NCBI RefSeq assembly: GCF_018614615.1
Contig: NZ_JAGGOK010000016.1
Location: forward strand, 20,317-84,316
Length of the DNA: 64,000 bases
Direction of reading: 5' to 3'
Origin: Streptomyces sp. ISL-100
GTDB taxonomy: Bacteria; Actinomycetota; Actinomycetes; Streptomycetales; Streptomycetaceae
Shown: in pieces, positions 9,250 to 17,605 of the stretch
Numbering within the stretch: the first letter of the stretch is position 1
Layout: each line of letters opens with the position of its first letter
Translations under genes and position numbers: made by a program
The notes under the pieces: model-generated
Databases searched by the model: none
The model's input: the letters and a program-made list of their open reading frames with translations, nothing else
What the model was told of the DNA's origin: nothing

Positions 9250-10512
9250 TCAGAGGCGGTGGCTGGCTCCCGTCGGGGACGCGCCCCGGGTGTCGAGGAG
9301 GAGCTGGGCCTTCACCGCGAGGGCCTGGAGGTCGTACGTGCGGTGGTTCTGCAGAAGCACCGTCAGGTCCGCGTTGGCGGCCGCCTCGTAGAGGGAGTCG
9401 GCGCGGGGCACCGGGACGTCGCGCACGCGCCAGTCGGGGACGTGCGGGTCGTGGTAGCCGACCTGGGCGCCCAGGTCCATCAGGCGGGTGGCGATCTCCT
9501 GGGCGGGGGAGCCCTGCTGGTCGGCGAGGTCCGGCTTGTAGGTGATGCCCAGGAGCAGAACGCGGGCGCCCCGGGCGGATTTGCCGTGCTCGTTGAGGAG
9601 CGTGGCGCAGCGCTGGATGACGTACTGCGGCATGCGGCCGTTGATCTCCTGCGCGAGGCCGACCATGCGGAGCGGGTGGCCGGGGGTGCTGCTGCTGTGG
9701 GGGATGTAGTTGGGGTCGACGGGGACGCCGTGGCCGCCGACGCCGGGGCCGGGGCGGAATGCCTGGAAACCGAAGGGCTTGGTCTCGGCGCAGCGGATGA
9801 CGTCCCACAGGTCGACCCCGAGGTCGTGGCAGAGCACGGCCATCTCATTCACCAGGGCGATGTTGACGTGCCGGTAGTTCGTTTCCAGTACGCCGACGGT
9901 CTCGGCCTCGCGCGGGCCGCGTGCTCGGACGACTTTGTCGGTGAGGCGCCCGTAGAACGCGGCGGCCGATTCGGTGCAGGCGGGGGTGAGGCCGCCGATG
10001 ACCTGCGGGGTACCGGCGTAACTGCGCAACCGGTTGCCCGGATCCACCCGGCTGGGGGAGTAGGCCAGGTGGAAATCGCGGCCGGCCCGCAGCCCGGAGC
10101 CCTCTTCGAGGATGGGGCGCAGGAATTCTTCCGTGGTGCCGGGGTATGCGGCGGATTCGAGCAGCACGGTGGTGTGCGGGCGCAGTTGCGCCGCCAGGGC
10201 CCTGGCGGCGTCGCCGACGGCGCTCAGGTCGAGCGTACGGTCGGCGCCGAGCGGGGTGGGGGCGCAGATGACGGCGGTACGGACCCGGCCGAGTTCGGCC
10301 GGGGCGGTGACGGTGCGGAAGCCTCCGGCGAGCATGCGGCGCAGGTCGGCGGCGGTGAGGGAGCCGTCGGCCGGGGCTCGCCCGGCCGCCAGGTCGGCGA
10401 GGAGGCGTGGGTCGGTGTCGTAGCCGATGGTGTCGATGCCGGAGGCGACTGCGGCCTGGGCGAGGGGCAGGCCGAGATGGCCGAGTCCGATGACGGCGAG
10501 ATCTGCGGGCAT
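9250..10512 (-). CDS. UDP-glucose/GDP-mannose dehydrogenase homologue lacking the catalytic Cys, 420 aa
   Basis: The three domains of the family are present: an N-terminal NAD-binding Rossmann fold (VIGLGHLGLPLAQA), the central dimerisation helix with ETNYRHVNIALVNEMAVL, and the C-terminal domain (LLLGITYKPDLADQQGSPA). The conserved ESAAYPGTTEE loop is also there. The active-site motif, normally GGHCIPVDP, reads GGHGVPVDP: the nucleophilic Cys is Gly262 (codon GGC, one base from TGC). Since the Cys carries the thioester of the second oxidation, normal four-electron conversion to a uronic acid should fail. It may be a partial dehydrogenase, an aldehyde-forming enzyme, or a binding protein. Start ATG 10510-10512; divergent from glpD across a region rich in DnaA boxes. 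Confidence 0.85.
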   Translation of the reverse strand: MPADLAVIGLGHLGLPLAQAAVASGIDTIGYDTDPRLLADLAAGRAPADGSLTAADLRRMLAGGFRTVTAPAELGRVRTAVICAPTPLGADRTLDLSAVGDAARALAAQLRPHTTVLLESAAYPGTTEEFLRPILEEGSGLRAGRDFHLAYSPSRVDPGNRLRSYAGTPQVIGGLTPACTESAAAFYGRLTDKVVRARGPREAETVGVLETNYRHVNIALVNEMAVLCHDLGVDLWDVIRCAETKPFGFQAFRPGPGVGGHGVPVDPNYIPHSSSTPGHPLRMVGLAQEINGRMPQYVIQRCATLLNEHGKSARGARVLLLGITYKPDLADQQGSPAQEIATRLMDLGAQVGYHDPHVPDWRVRDVPVPRADSLYEAAANADLTVLLQNHRTYDLQALAVKAQLLLDTRGASPTGASHRL

Positions 10513-10563
10513 GGCGGTGGGCCGTCCTTCCCAATAGCCGGAGGGGAGGCAACAGGCAAGCCC

Positions 10564-10668
10564 TGTGGACAGTTCGGGCGAGCGCAATTTCAGACTAAGC
10601 GTAAATATGACCGTTATGCGGCATTGTGTGAGGCCGGGGCGCGGGAGTGTTGTCCACAGCCGTCCACA
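10564..10668. promoter_or_regulatory. Cluster of three DnaA boxes between divergent genes
   Basis: Three matches to the Streptomyces DnaA-box pattern (YYNTCCACA) lie within 105 bp: TGTGGACAG at 10564-10572 (minus strand CTGTCCACA), TTGTCCACA at 10650-10658, and CCGTCCACA at 10660-10668, the last two only 1 bp apart. They occupy the intergenic region upstream of glpD. This could be a DnaA-titrating or DnaA-regulated site; there is no sign of a replication origin here. Confidence 0.5.
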
Positions 10669-10754
10669 GGCGGTGGCTGAAGACGGGCAGCACAGACAGA
10701 ATCGAGGGGGCAGGGATGTGATCCCGGCCACCCCGACCACTACGGGAGGCAGCA

Positions 10755-12473
10755 GTGAGGACAGCGACACTGGGACCCGCCGAGCGCGCCGAGGCGCTCG
10801 CGGCGATGGCCGAGCGTGAACTGGACGTGCTTGTCGTGGGCGCGGGAGTGGTCGGTGCGGGGACGGCTCTCGACGCCGTCACGCGCGGGCTGGCGACCGG
10901 ACTGGTCGAGGCGAGGGACTGGGCCTCGGGCACGTCGAGCCGGTCGAGCAAGCTGATCCACGGCGGGCTGCGCTATCTGGAGATGCTCGACTTCGCGCTC
11001 GTACGGGAGGCCCTGAAGGAACGCGGACTGCTGCTGGAGCGCCTCGCGCCACACCTGGTGAAACCCGTGCCGTTCCTCTACCCGCTCCAGCACAAGGGGT
11101 GGGAGCGGTGGTACGCCGGGTCGGGCGTGGCGCTGTACGACGCGATGTCGGTGTCGTCCGGGCACGGGCGCGGACTGCCGATGCACCGTCACCTCTCGCG
11201 CAAGCGCGCCCTGCGGGTCGCGCCCGCGCTGAAGAAGGACGCCCTGGTCGGCGCTTTGCAGTACTACGACGCCCAGATGGACGACGCCCGCTATGTGACG
11301 ACGCTGGTGCGCACGGCCTCGCAGTACGGCGCGCACGTAGCCAACCGGGCCAGGGTGGTCGGCTTCCTGCGGGAGGGCGAGCGGGTCGTCGGGGCGAGGG
11401 TGCGGGACATCGACGGCACCTCGGGCGGTGGGGAGTACGAGGTCAGGGCCAGGCAGGTCGTCAACGCGACCGGCGTGTGGACGGACGACACGCAGGCGCT
11501 GATCGGGGAGCGCGGACAGTTCCATGTGCGGGCGTCCAAGGGCATTCACCTGGTGGTGCCGAAGGACCGGATCCACTCGTCGACCGGACTGATCCTGCGG
11601 ACCGAGAAGTCGGTGCTGTTCGTCATCCCGTGGGGGCGGCACTGGATCGTCGGCACGACCGACACCGACTGGGACCTCGACAAGGCCCATCCGGCGGCGT
11701 CCAGTGCGGACATCGACTACCTGCTGGAGCACGTGAACTCGGTGCTGGCGGTGCCGCTGACACGCGACGACGTGCAGGGCGTGTACGCCGGCCTGCGGCC
11801 GCTGCTGGCCGGGGAGTCGGACGCCACCAGCAAGCTCTCGCGCGAGCACACCGTGGCGCACCCGGTGCCGGGGCTAGTCGTGGTCGCGGGCGGCAAGTAC
11901 ACGACGTACCGCGTGATGGCGAAGGACGCCGTGGACGAGGCGGTGCACGGTCTGGACCAGCGGGTCGCCGAGTGCGTGACGGAGGACGTGCCGCTCGCCG
12001 GGGCCGAGGGATACCGGGCGCTGTGGAACGCGCGGGCGCGGATCGCGGCGCGGACGGGGATTCACACGGTGCGCGTGGAACACCTGTTGAACCGGTACGG
12101 CTCGCTGACCGAGGAACTGCTGGAGCTGATCGCCCGTGACCCGTCGCTGGGCGATCCGCTGAGCGCGGCGGACGACTACCTGCGGGCGGAGGTGGTGTAC
12201 GCCGCCTCGCACGAAGGGGCGCGGCACCTGGACGACGTACTGACACGGCGTACGCGCATCTCCATCGAGACCTTCGACCGGGGGACGCGCAGTGCGCGCG
12301 AGTGCGCGGAGCTGATGGCGCCGGTGCTGGGGTGGGACAAGGAGCACATCGCGAAGGAGGTCGAGCACTACGAGAAGCGGGTCGAGGCGGAACGGGAGTC
12401 GCAGCGCCAGCCGGACGACCTGACGGCCGACGCGGCGCGGCTGGGGGCGCCGGACATCGTGCCGATCCAGTGA
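10755..12473 (+). CDS. glpD: Aerobic glycerol-3-phosphate dehydrogenase, 572 aa
   Basis: An FAD-dependent membrane-associated enzyme that oxidises sn-glycerol 3-phosphate to dihydroxyacetone phosphate and feeds electrons to the quinone pool. The N-terminal FAD motif is VVGAGVVGAGTALDAVTRG (residues ~28-46), followed by the family block SSRSSKLIHGGLRYLE; further signatures are VNATGVWTDD, VPWGRHWIVGTTDTDWD-type segments and AGGKYTTYR. The helical C-terminal DAO_C domain is complete, and length is normal. Start is GTG 10755 after GGGAGGCAGCA. No glpF/glpK is in the window, so glycerol uptake genes lie elsewhere. Confidence 0.95.
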   Translation: MRTATLGPAERAEALAAMAERELDVLVVGAGVVGAGTALDAVTRGLATGLVEARDWASGTSSRSSKLIHGGLRYLEMLDFALVREALKERGLLLERLAPHLVKPVPFLYPLQHKGWERWYAGSGVALYDAMSVSSGHGRGLPMHRHLSRKRALRVAPALKKDALVGALQYYDAQMDDARYVTTLVRTASQYGAHVANRARVVGFLREGERVVGARVRDIDGTSGGGEYEVRARQVVNATGVWTDDTQALIGERGQFHVRASKGIHLVVPKDRIHSSTGLILRTEKSVLFVIPWGRHWIVGTTDTDWDLDKAHPAASSADIDYLLEHVNSVLAVPLTRDDVQGVYAGLRPLLAGESDATSKLSREHTVAHPVPGLVVVAGGKYTTYRVMAKDAVDEAVHGLDQRVAECVTEDVPLAGAEGYRALWNARARIAARTGIHTVRVEHLLNRYGSLTEELLELIARDPSLGDPLSAADDYLRAEVVYAASHEGARHLDDVLTRRTRISIETFDRGTRSARECAELMAPVLGWDKEHIAKEVEHYEKRVEAERESQRQPDDLTADAARLGAPDIVPIQ

Positions 12474-12487
12474 GCCGGCTCAGTGAG

Positions 12488-12539
12488 CCGATCCGGCGGG
12501 CTGATCCGGCGGGCTGATTCGGCGCGCCGATTTGGTGAC
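12488..12539. repeat. Four degenerate 13-bp tandem units after glpD
   Basis: Units at 12488, 12501, 12514 and 12527 follow the pattern CTGATCCGGCGGG; the second is the cleanest copy, the fourth is decayed. They start just after the glpD stop in the 299-bp gap before the first kinase. No hairpin or coding potential is evident in the rest of that gap. Confidence 0.7.
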
Positions 12540-12772
12540 TGGCCGTAATGCGGCGAACTCGGCCGGGTGGCGGGGAGGTTCGGTGGAGCTGCCCTGAAAC
12601 TGCTGTGACCTGCGGGTGGTCCCTTTTGTTCGTGCTGTGAACAGGGCCCGGTGACCCGGGACCACGATCGGTCGTGCGGTGAGGGACAATGAAGGCTCTG
12701 CCAGGGCGTGTTACTGCATCACCCTGGAACGCAGCCATCGCGGGCGAAAATCAGGGATCGCAGAGGGGACGC

Positions 12773-14683
12773 ATGTCGGAGGCGGAGCAGTCCAAGGACA
12801 CCCAGGGGCGTCTTCTCGCTGGGCGGTACCGGCTCGGTGAGGTGCTCGGCCGGGGCGGCATGGGCACGGTATGGCGCGCCGTCGACGAGACGCTGGGCCG
12901 CACTGTCGCAGTGAAGGAACTGCGTTTCCCCACGAGCATCGACGAAGAGGAGAAGCGCCGGCTCATCACGCGCACGCTGCGTGAGGCGAAGGCGATCGCC
13001 CGGATCCGCAACAACGGCGCCGTGACTGTCTACGACGTCGTCGACGAGGACGACCGGCCGTGGATCGTCATGGAGCTGATCGAGGGCAAGTCGCTCGCCG
13101 ACGCCGTGCGCCAGGACGGGCTGCTGACGCCGCGCCGCGCCGCCGAGGTGGGCCTCGCCATCCTCGACGTACTGCGCGCCGCGCACCGCCAGGGAATCCT
13201 GCACCGCGATGTGAAGCCGTCCAACGTCCTCATCTCCGAGGACGGCCGGGTCGTCCTGACCGACTTCGGCATCGCGCAGGTCGAGGGCGACCCCTCGATC
13301 ACCTCGACCGGCATGCTGGTGGGCGCGCCGTCGTACATCTCGCCGGAGCGGGCCCGGGGTCACAAGCCGGGGCCGGCCGCCGACCTGTGGTCGCTGGGCG
13401 GGCTGCTGTACGCGTCGGTGGAGGGCACGCCGCCGTACGACAAGGGGTCCGCGATCGCGACCCTCACGGCCGTCATGACCGAGCCGCTCGACCCGCCCAA
13501 GAACGCGGGCCCGCTGGAAGAGGTCATCTACGGCCTGCTGGCCAAGGACCCCGACCAGCGGCTCGACGAGGCGGGGGCGCGCGCCCTCCTCAACGACGTG
13601 ATTAACCTGCCCGAGAAGCCGGACGAGCCCGAACCGTCGCCGGAAGCTACGCGGGTGGTGGCGCTGCCGCCGGTACCTGAAGACGTGCTCAGCGCGGTGC
13701 GGCCGGCCAAGAACGACGCGGCGGCGGACGCGGGTCCGCCCGCGAGCGAGCGGGTGCGGGGCGCGCTGAAGTCCGTACGCAACGCGGCGGCTGCCCAGGC
13801 GGCCAAGCAGAAGCAGGCCTCGCAGGCGCGGTCCCAGTCGGATCCCGGACCGGGCGCGAGGCCGCCGGCCCGGGCCTCGCTCACCGATGTCGTGCCGCGT
13901 CGCACGCTGGTGATAGTGGCCGTGGTCGCGGCGCTCGCGGTGCTCGGCACGGTGCTCGCTGTCGCGCTGAACGGCCCGGACGACAAGCCGCAGGGCAAGT
14001 CCACGGACGAGACGTCCGCTTCGAGCGGCGCCACCGCCGGTGGCGACGCCAAGGGCGACGCGGGCAAGGGCAAGGAAGCGGACGGCGGGAAGGGTGACAA
14101 GTCGCCCGTGCCTTCCACGGGTGACGACTCCGGCCAGGGCAGCGGCAACGACGACGGCAATGGCGACGACGGCCAGGGCGATGCGGACGACTCCAAGACG
14201 GACGACCCGCCGAAGGACGGCGGGCTGCCCGAGGGATACGTGAAGGTCAGCGACGACCGGTTCCACTTCACGATGGCGATGCCGAAGGGCTTTGAGCGGA
14301 ACGGCATAGCGGGCTCGAACTCCGGCGGCAAATACAACAAGGCCGGCGGATATCCGCGCGTTCAGGTCGACTTCACCGGCAGCCCCGGTGGCGACGCGCG
14401 GGCGGCCTGGGCTGCTGCCCAGGCCGGGGTCGCCGCGAGCAGCAATGGCTACAAGCACCTGGGCATACGGCCCGTCGACTACAACGGCTACCCCACCACC
14501 GCCGATTGGGAGTTCGAGCGCGACGAGGCGGGGATGCGGGTTCACGTGCTCAACAGGGGCTTCAAGGTCGACGCGAAGCGCGGCTACGCGATCATGGTCA
14601 CCTGCAAGGCGGACGAGTGGAACGGCAAGGAGTGCCGGACGCTGCGCGAGACCGCGTTCGACACGTTCAAGCCGAAGGACTGA
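12773..14683 (+). CDS. PASTA-less membrane Ser/Thr protein kinase, 636 aa
   Basis: Hanks-type kinase with an intact catalytic core: Gly-rich loop GRGGMGTVW, ATP-binding Lys48 (VAVKEL), catalytic HRD at 144-146 with VKPSNVLI, DFG at 164-166, and the activation segment ending in SPERARG. A Pro/Ala linker follows, one membrane span lies at about 377-398 (TLVIVAVVAALAVLGTVLAV), and an acidic Gly/Asp-rich stalk leads to an extracellular domain of ~130 residues (YVKVSDDRFHFTMAMPKGFE). That outer domain is shared by all three proteins of the cluster. The start ATG 12773 follows CAGAGGGGACGC. The syntenic kinases of S. coelicolor, downstream of glpD, have been linked to spore-wall synthesis. Confidence 0.93.
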   Translation: MSEAEQSKDTQGRLLAGRYRLGEVLGRGGMGTVWRAVDETLGRTVAVKELRFPTSIDEEEKRRLITRTLREAKAIARIRNNGAVTVYDVVDEDDRPWIVMELIEGKSLADAVRQDGLLTPRRAAEVGLAILDVLRAAHRQGILHRDVKPSNVLISEDGRVVLTDFGIAQVEGDPSITSTGMLVGAPSYISPERARGHKPGPAADLWSLGGLLYASVEGTPPYDKGSAIATLTAVMTEPLDPPKNAGPLEEVIYGLLAKDPDQRLDEAGARALLNDVINLPEKPDEPEPSPEATRVVALPPVPEDVLSAVRPAKNDAAADAGPPASERVRGALKSVRNAAAAQAAKQKQASQARSQSDPGPGARPPARASLTDVVPRRTLVIVAVVAALAVLGTVLAVALNGPDDKPQGKSTDETSASSGATAGGDAKGDAGKGKEADGGKGDKSPVPSTGDDSGQGSGNDDGNGDDGQGDADDSKTDDPPKDGGLPEGYVKVSDDRFHFTMAMPKGFERNGIAGSNSGGKYNKAGGYPRVQVDFTGSPGGDARAAWAAAQAGVAASSNGYKHLGIRPVDYNGYPTTADWEFERDEAGMRVHVLNRGFKVDAKRGYAIMVTCKADEWNGKECRTLRETAFDTFKPKD

Positions 14684-14833
14684 CGTACGGAACCGCCGGG
14701 TTGCCGAGACCCGGCGGCGCGGCCGGGTTCAGCCACGTATCGTGAGAGCTCGTGGACTGACCGTACGCGACCGGAATTGACGACTTGGTGCGGTTGGGCC
14801 GAGTCGGGGAACAGTGCGCTCTGGGGAGGCGTC

Positions 14834-17548
14834 GTGGACGACTACGCGGGACGGGTACTTGCCGACCGCTACCGCCTTCCGCTGCCGCCTTCCGACGCGT
14901 ACGAGCTGGTAGAGACCAGGGCATTCGACACGTACAGCGGGCAGGAAGTCCTCGTCCGTCAGGTGCCGTTACCCGAGGTCGTGGACGCGGAGTTCCTGGA
15001 CGGCGAGAGCGGCGGCGGGGCGGCGGCGCAGCGGCGAGCGGCCGGGCGTACGACGCGGCGGCCGACCGACCCTGCGGTGCGGCGGGCCATCGAGGCGGCG
15101 CAGGCGGCCGCGCAGATTCCCGACCACCCGAGGCTCGACCAGGTCTTCGACGTCTTCGCCGAGGGCGGCTCGCTCTGGATAGTGAGTGAACTGGTCGCGG
15201 CGCGGCCGCTGGCGGCGCTGCTCGCCGAGAAGCCGCTGAATCCTTACCGGGCCGCGGAAATCGCCGCCGACGTGCTGACTGCCCTGCGGGTGCTGCACGC
15301 GCACGGCTGGACCCACCGGAACATCACCGTCCGCACGGTGCTCGTCTGCGACGACGGCCGCATTGTCCTGACCGGGCTCGCGGCCGGCGCGGCGGAGGAG
15401 GCGCTCTGCGGATACGCCCCGGTGCCGGCGCCGACGGAGTCGGCGGTGGACGCGGATGAAGGGGGCGGCAGTTGGGGAGTCCCTGGCTCGCCTCCCGGGC
15501 ACGAAGGCGCCGCGCAGTACGGCGGCGCTCCCGCTCCCGCTGCCGACGCCGGTTCCGGCGTACGTACCACGTTGCCGGCGGGCGGCGGGAGCCCCGCCGC
15601 CGAGGTCCGCGCCGCGCGCGCCGGAGCCATCGCGGCGTACCGCGCGGGAGCCCGTGCGGCGGCCCGGGTCAACGAGGAGCAGCGCCCGGGCGGCACGGGC
15701 TCGCTCCCGGTCCAGCGCCCGGCGCCGCGTCCGGCAGGGGGCCCGCGCGCGATCAGCCCGTACGTCGACATCGAGCCCACTCCCGCGCCCACCCCCGCCC
15801 CCGCGCCCGCCGAGCGTCCCCAGCGGCCGGAACTCGCGGGCACCTGGCAGGACGGCACCCGCGCCGGTACGCGCCCCGGCGCACCCGGCACCGCGAGCGG
15901 CTGGCACTCCGGGCCCGGCGGAGCGCCGAGCGCCACCCCGGAAGGCCGCCCCCCGGGCGCCCCCGGCGACTTCGACGACTCGTGGCACGGCGCGGTCCCC
16001 CGTTCCGCGGCGGGCGACGGAATGCGAGCCGACGGCCTAAGACGCGGCCAGGGCCAGGGTCAGGCCCACGGGGAGGGGCACGCCGCAGGCGAGACATCGA
16101 CGCAGCGGCACGATGCACAGGGCCAGGCCCGGAGCTGGGACGAGTTCGTGGCGGGCGGGCACGTTCCCGCGTACCAGGGGCCCGCCACTCCGCTCGCCGC
16201 CGAGCGGGCCCGGCAGGCGCGGATCGCCGTCGTCGGCGCGGTCACCGAGCGCTGGGCGCCCGAGCAGGCAGGCTCCGTCCACGAGAACTGGCAGCTGGCC
16301 CCGCCCATCGGCCCCTCCACCGACCTCTGGGCCCTGGGCGCGCTCCTCTTCCGTACCGTGCAGGGCCACGCCCCGTACCCGGAGGAGAGCGCCATAGAGC
16401 TGGTGCAGCTCGTCTGCGCCGAGCCGCCCGCCTTCGCCGAGGAGTGCGGCCCGCTGCGGCCCGTCGTCGAGTCGCTGCTGCGTCAGGACCCGACCGAGCG
16501 GCCCGACTTCGAGGAGCTGCGCGGCTGGCTCCGCTCGCTCGTACGATCCGCTCCCGAGCCGGAGGCCGGTGCGGACATCGTGCCGCTGCCGTCCGTCGAC
16601 GCCGCGCGCCTTCCGATCGTGCGCCGCCGCGGCGAGCTCGTACGCAAGCGCCGCGCCGGATCGTCATCGGACGTGCACGGCCGCCACCGGCACAAGAAGA
16701 CCAAGGCCGGGCGCAAGGGCGAGCAGCGAGAGCCGCAGCTTCACCATGAGCCACGGCCTCCCCGGGAGCCGCGTCCTGCGCGTGAGCCGCGGATCAAGGA
16801 GCCGCGGATTCAGAAGAAGCAGCGCGGCGGCCCGCGTTCACTCGGGCGTACGCTCCTGATCCTGATCCTCCTCGGTCTGGTCGCCGCGCTCACCTACGCG
16901 TTGGTCTTCATGCCGAAGGCCGGTGAGCAGGAGCAGGACGGCAGCCAGGGCGACCCGAAGAAGGCGGGCGACGCCCGGAGCACCGGCGCGCCCGCCACCC
17001 CCGGCCCCTCCGCCGGGACCGAGTCCACGCCACCGCCTGCGCGGAAGACGCCCAGCTCCCAGCAGCCGCAGACCTCCGTCCCGGCCACCGAGGTCGCCAA
17101 GGGGTACAAGCTCGTCAAGGACCCCGAGGGATTCCAGACCGTCGTCGACAAGGACTGGGAGCGGCGCCCGGTCAACGACGCCGGCCAGGTCCGGTACCGG
17201 GGCGGCGACTTCGAGCTGGTGATCGTCCCCGGCCGCGACTCCGTCAAGGACAACGGCAGCGACCCGATGGACTACCAGCTCAAGAAGGAGCGCGAACTCC
17301 AGCCCGTCAGGGACTCCTCCTGGTCAACCCAGAACGGGCTGCGCCGCATCGACGTGGGCCGGCAGGCGATGGCGGAGGGTCAGTTCACCTGGCAGGACAG
17401 CAGCGGGCGCGATGTGTACGTCCGTAACCTGGCGATGATCGTCGGCGACCGCTACCACGTCGTCCAGGTCATCGGGCCGGAAGCCCAGCGCGACGAGATC
17501 ACCGAGATCTACGAACAGGCCACGGCGGCCTACCGGCCTACCGGGTGA
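14834..17548 (+). CDS. Membrane-anchored pseudokinase, 904 aa
   Basis: This protein has a kinase-fold N-lobe and C-lobe but has lost every catalytic element: no Gly-rich loop after RVLADRYRLP, the ATP-binding Lys is Arg42 (VLVRQVPLP), the HRD motif is HRN at 161-163 with its Lys and Asn also replaced (HRNITVRTVLV), and DFG is replaced by TGLA at 180-183. About 300 residues of Pro/Gly/Ala-rich, probably disordered sequence then interrupt the fold before the C-lobe resumes at STDLWALGALLFRTVQG, where the structural Asp497 is kept. A basic juxtamembrane segment, one span near 673-693 and an extracellular domain like that of its neighbours follow. Start GTG 14834 after GGGGAGGC. It likely acts as scaffold or regulator of the flanking kinases. 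Confidence 0.88.
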   Translation: MDDYAGRVLADRYRLPLPPSDAYELVETRAFDTYSGQEVLVRQVPLPEVVDAEFLDGESGGGAAAQRRAAGRTTRRPTDPAVRRAIEAAQAAAQIPDHPRLDQVFDVFAEGGSLWIVSELVAARPLAALLAEKPLNPYRAAEIAADVLTALRVLHAHGWTHRNITVRTVLVCDDGRIVLTGLAAGAAEEALCGYAPVPAPTESAVDADEGGGSWGVPGSPPGHEGAAQYGGAPAPAADAGSGVRTTLPAGGGSPAAEVRAARAGAIAAYRAGARAAARVNEEQRPGGTGSLPVQRPAPRPAGGPRAISPYVDIEPTPAPTPAPAPAERPQRPELAGTWQDGTRAGTRPGAPGTASGWHSGPGGAPSATPEGRPPGAPGDFDDSWHGAVPRSAAGDGMRADGLRRGQGQGQAHGEGHAAGETSTQRHDAQGQARSWDEFVAGGHVPAYQGPATPLAAERARQARIAVVGAVTERWAPEQAGSVHENWQLAPPIGPSTDLWALGALLFRTVQGHAPYPEESAIELVQLVCAEPPAFAEECGPLRPVVESLLRQDPTERPDFEELRGWLRSLVRSAPEPEAGADIVPLPSVDAARLPIVRRRGELVRKRRAGSSSDVHGRHRHKKTKAGRKGEQREPQLHHEPRPPREPRPAREPRIKEPRIQKKQRGGPRSLGRTLLILILLGLVAALTYALVFMPKAGEQEQDGSQGDPKKAGDARSTGAPATPGPSAGTESTPPPARKTPSSQQPQTSVPATEVAKGYKLVKDPEGFQTVVDKDWERRPVNDAGQVRYRGGDFELVIVPGRDSVKDNGSDPMDYQLKKERELQPVRDSSWSTQNGLRRIDVGRQAMAEGQFTWQDSSGRDVYVRNLAMIVGDRYHVVQVIGPEAQRDEITEIYEQATAAYRPTG

Positions 17549-17605
17549 CGGGCGGCTGACCGGCCGCCGCTTGGGGCTCATGGACGCCGGGCAGGGACTG
17601 GAGAC

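Noticed and set aside
10564..10668. DnaA-box cluster considered as a replication origin
   Set aside because: Only three boxes, no AT-rich unwinding region, and no dnaA/dnaN neighbourhood.
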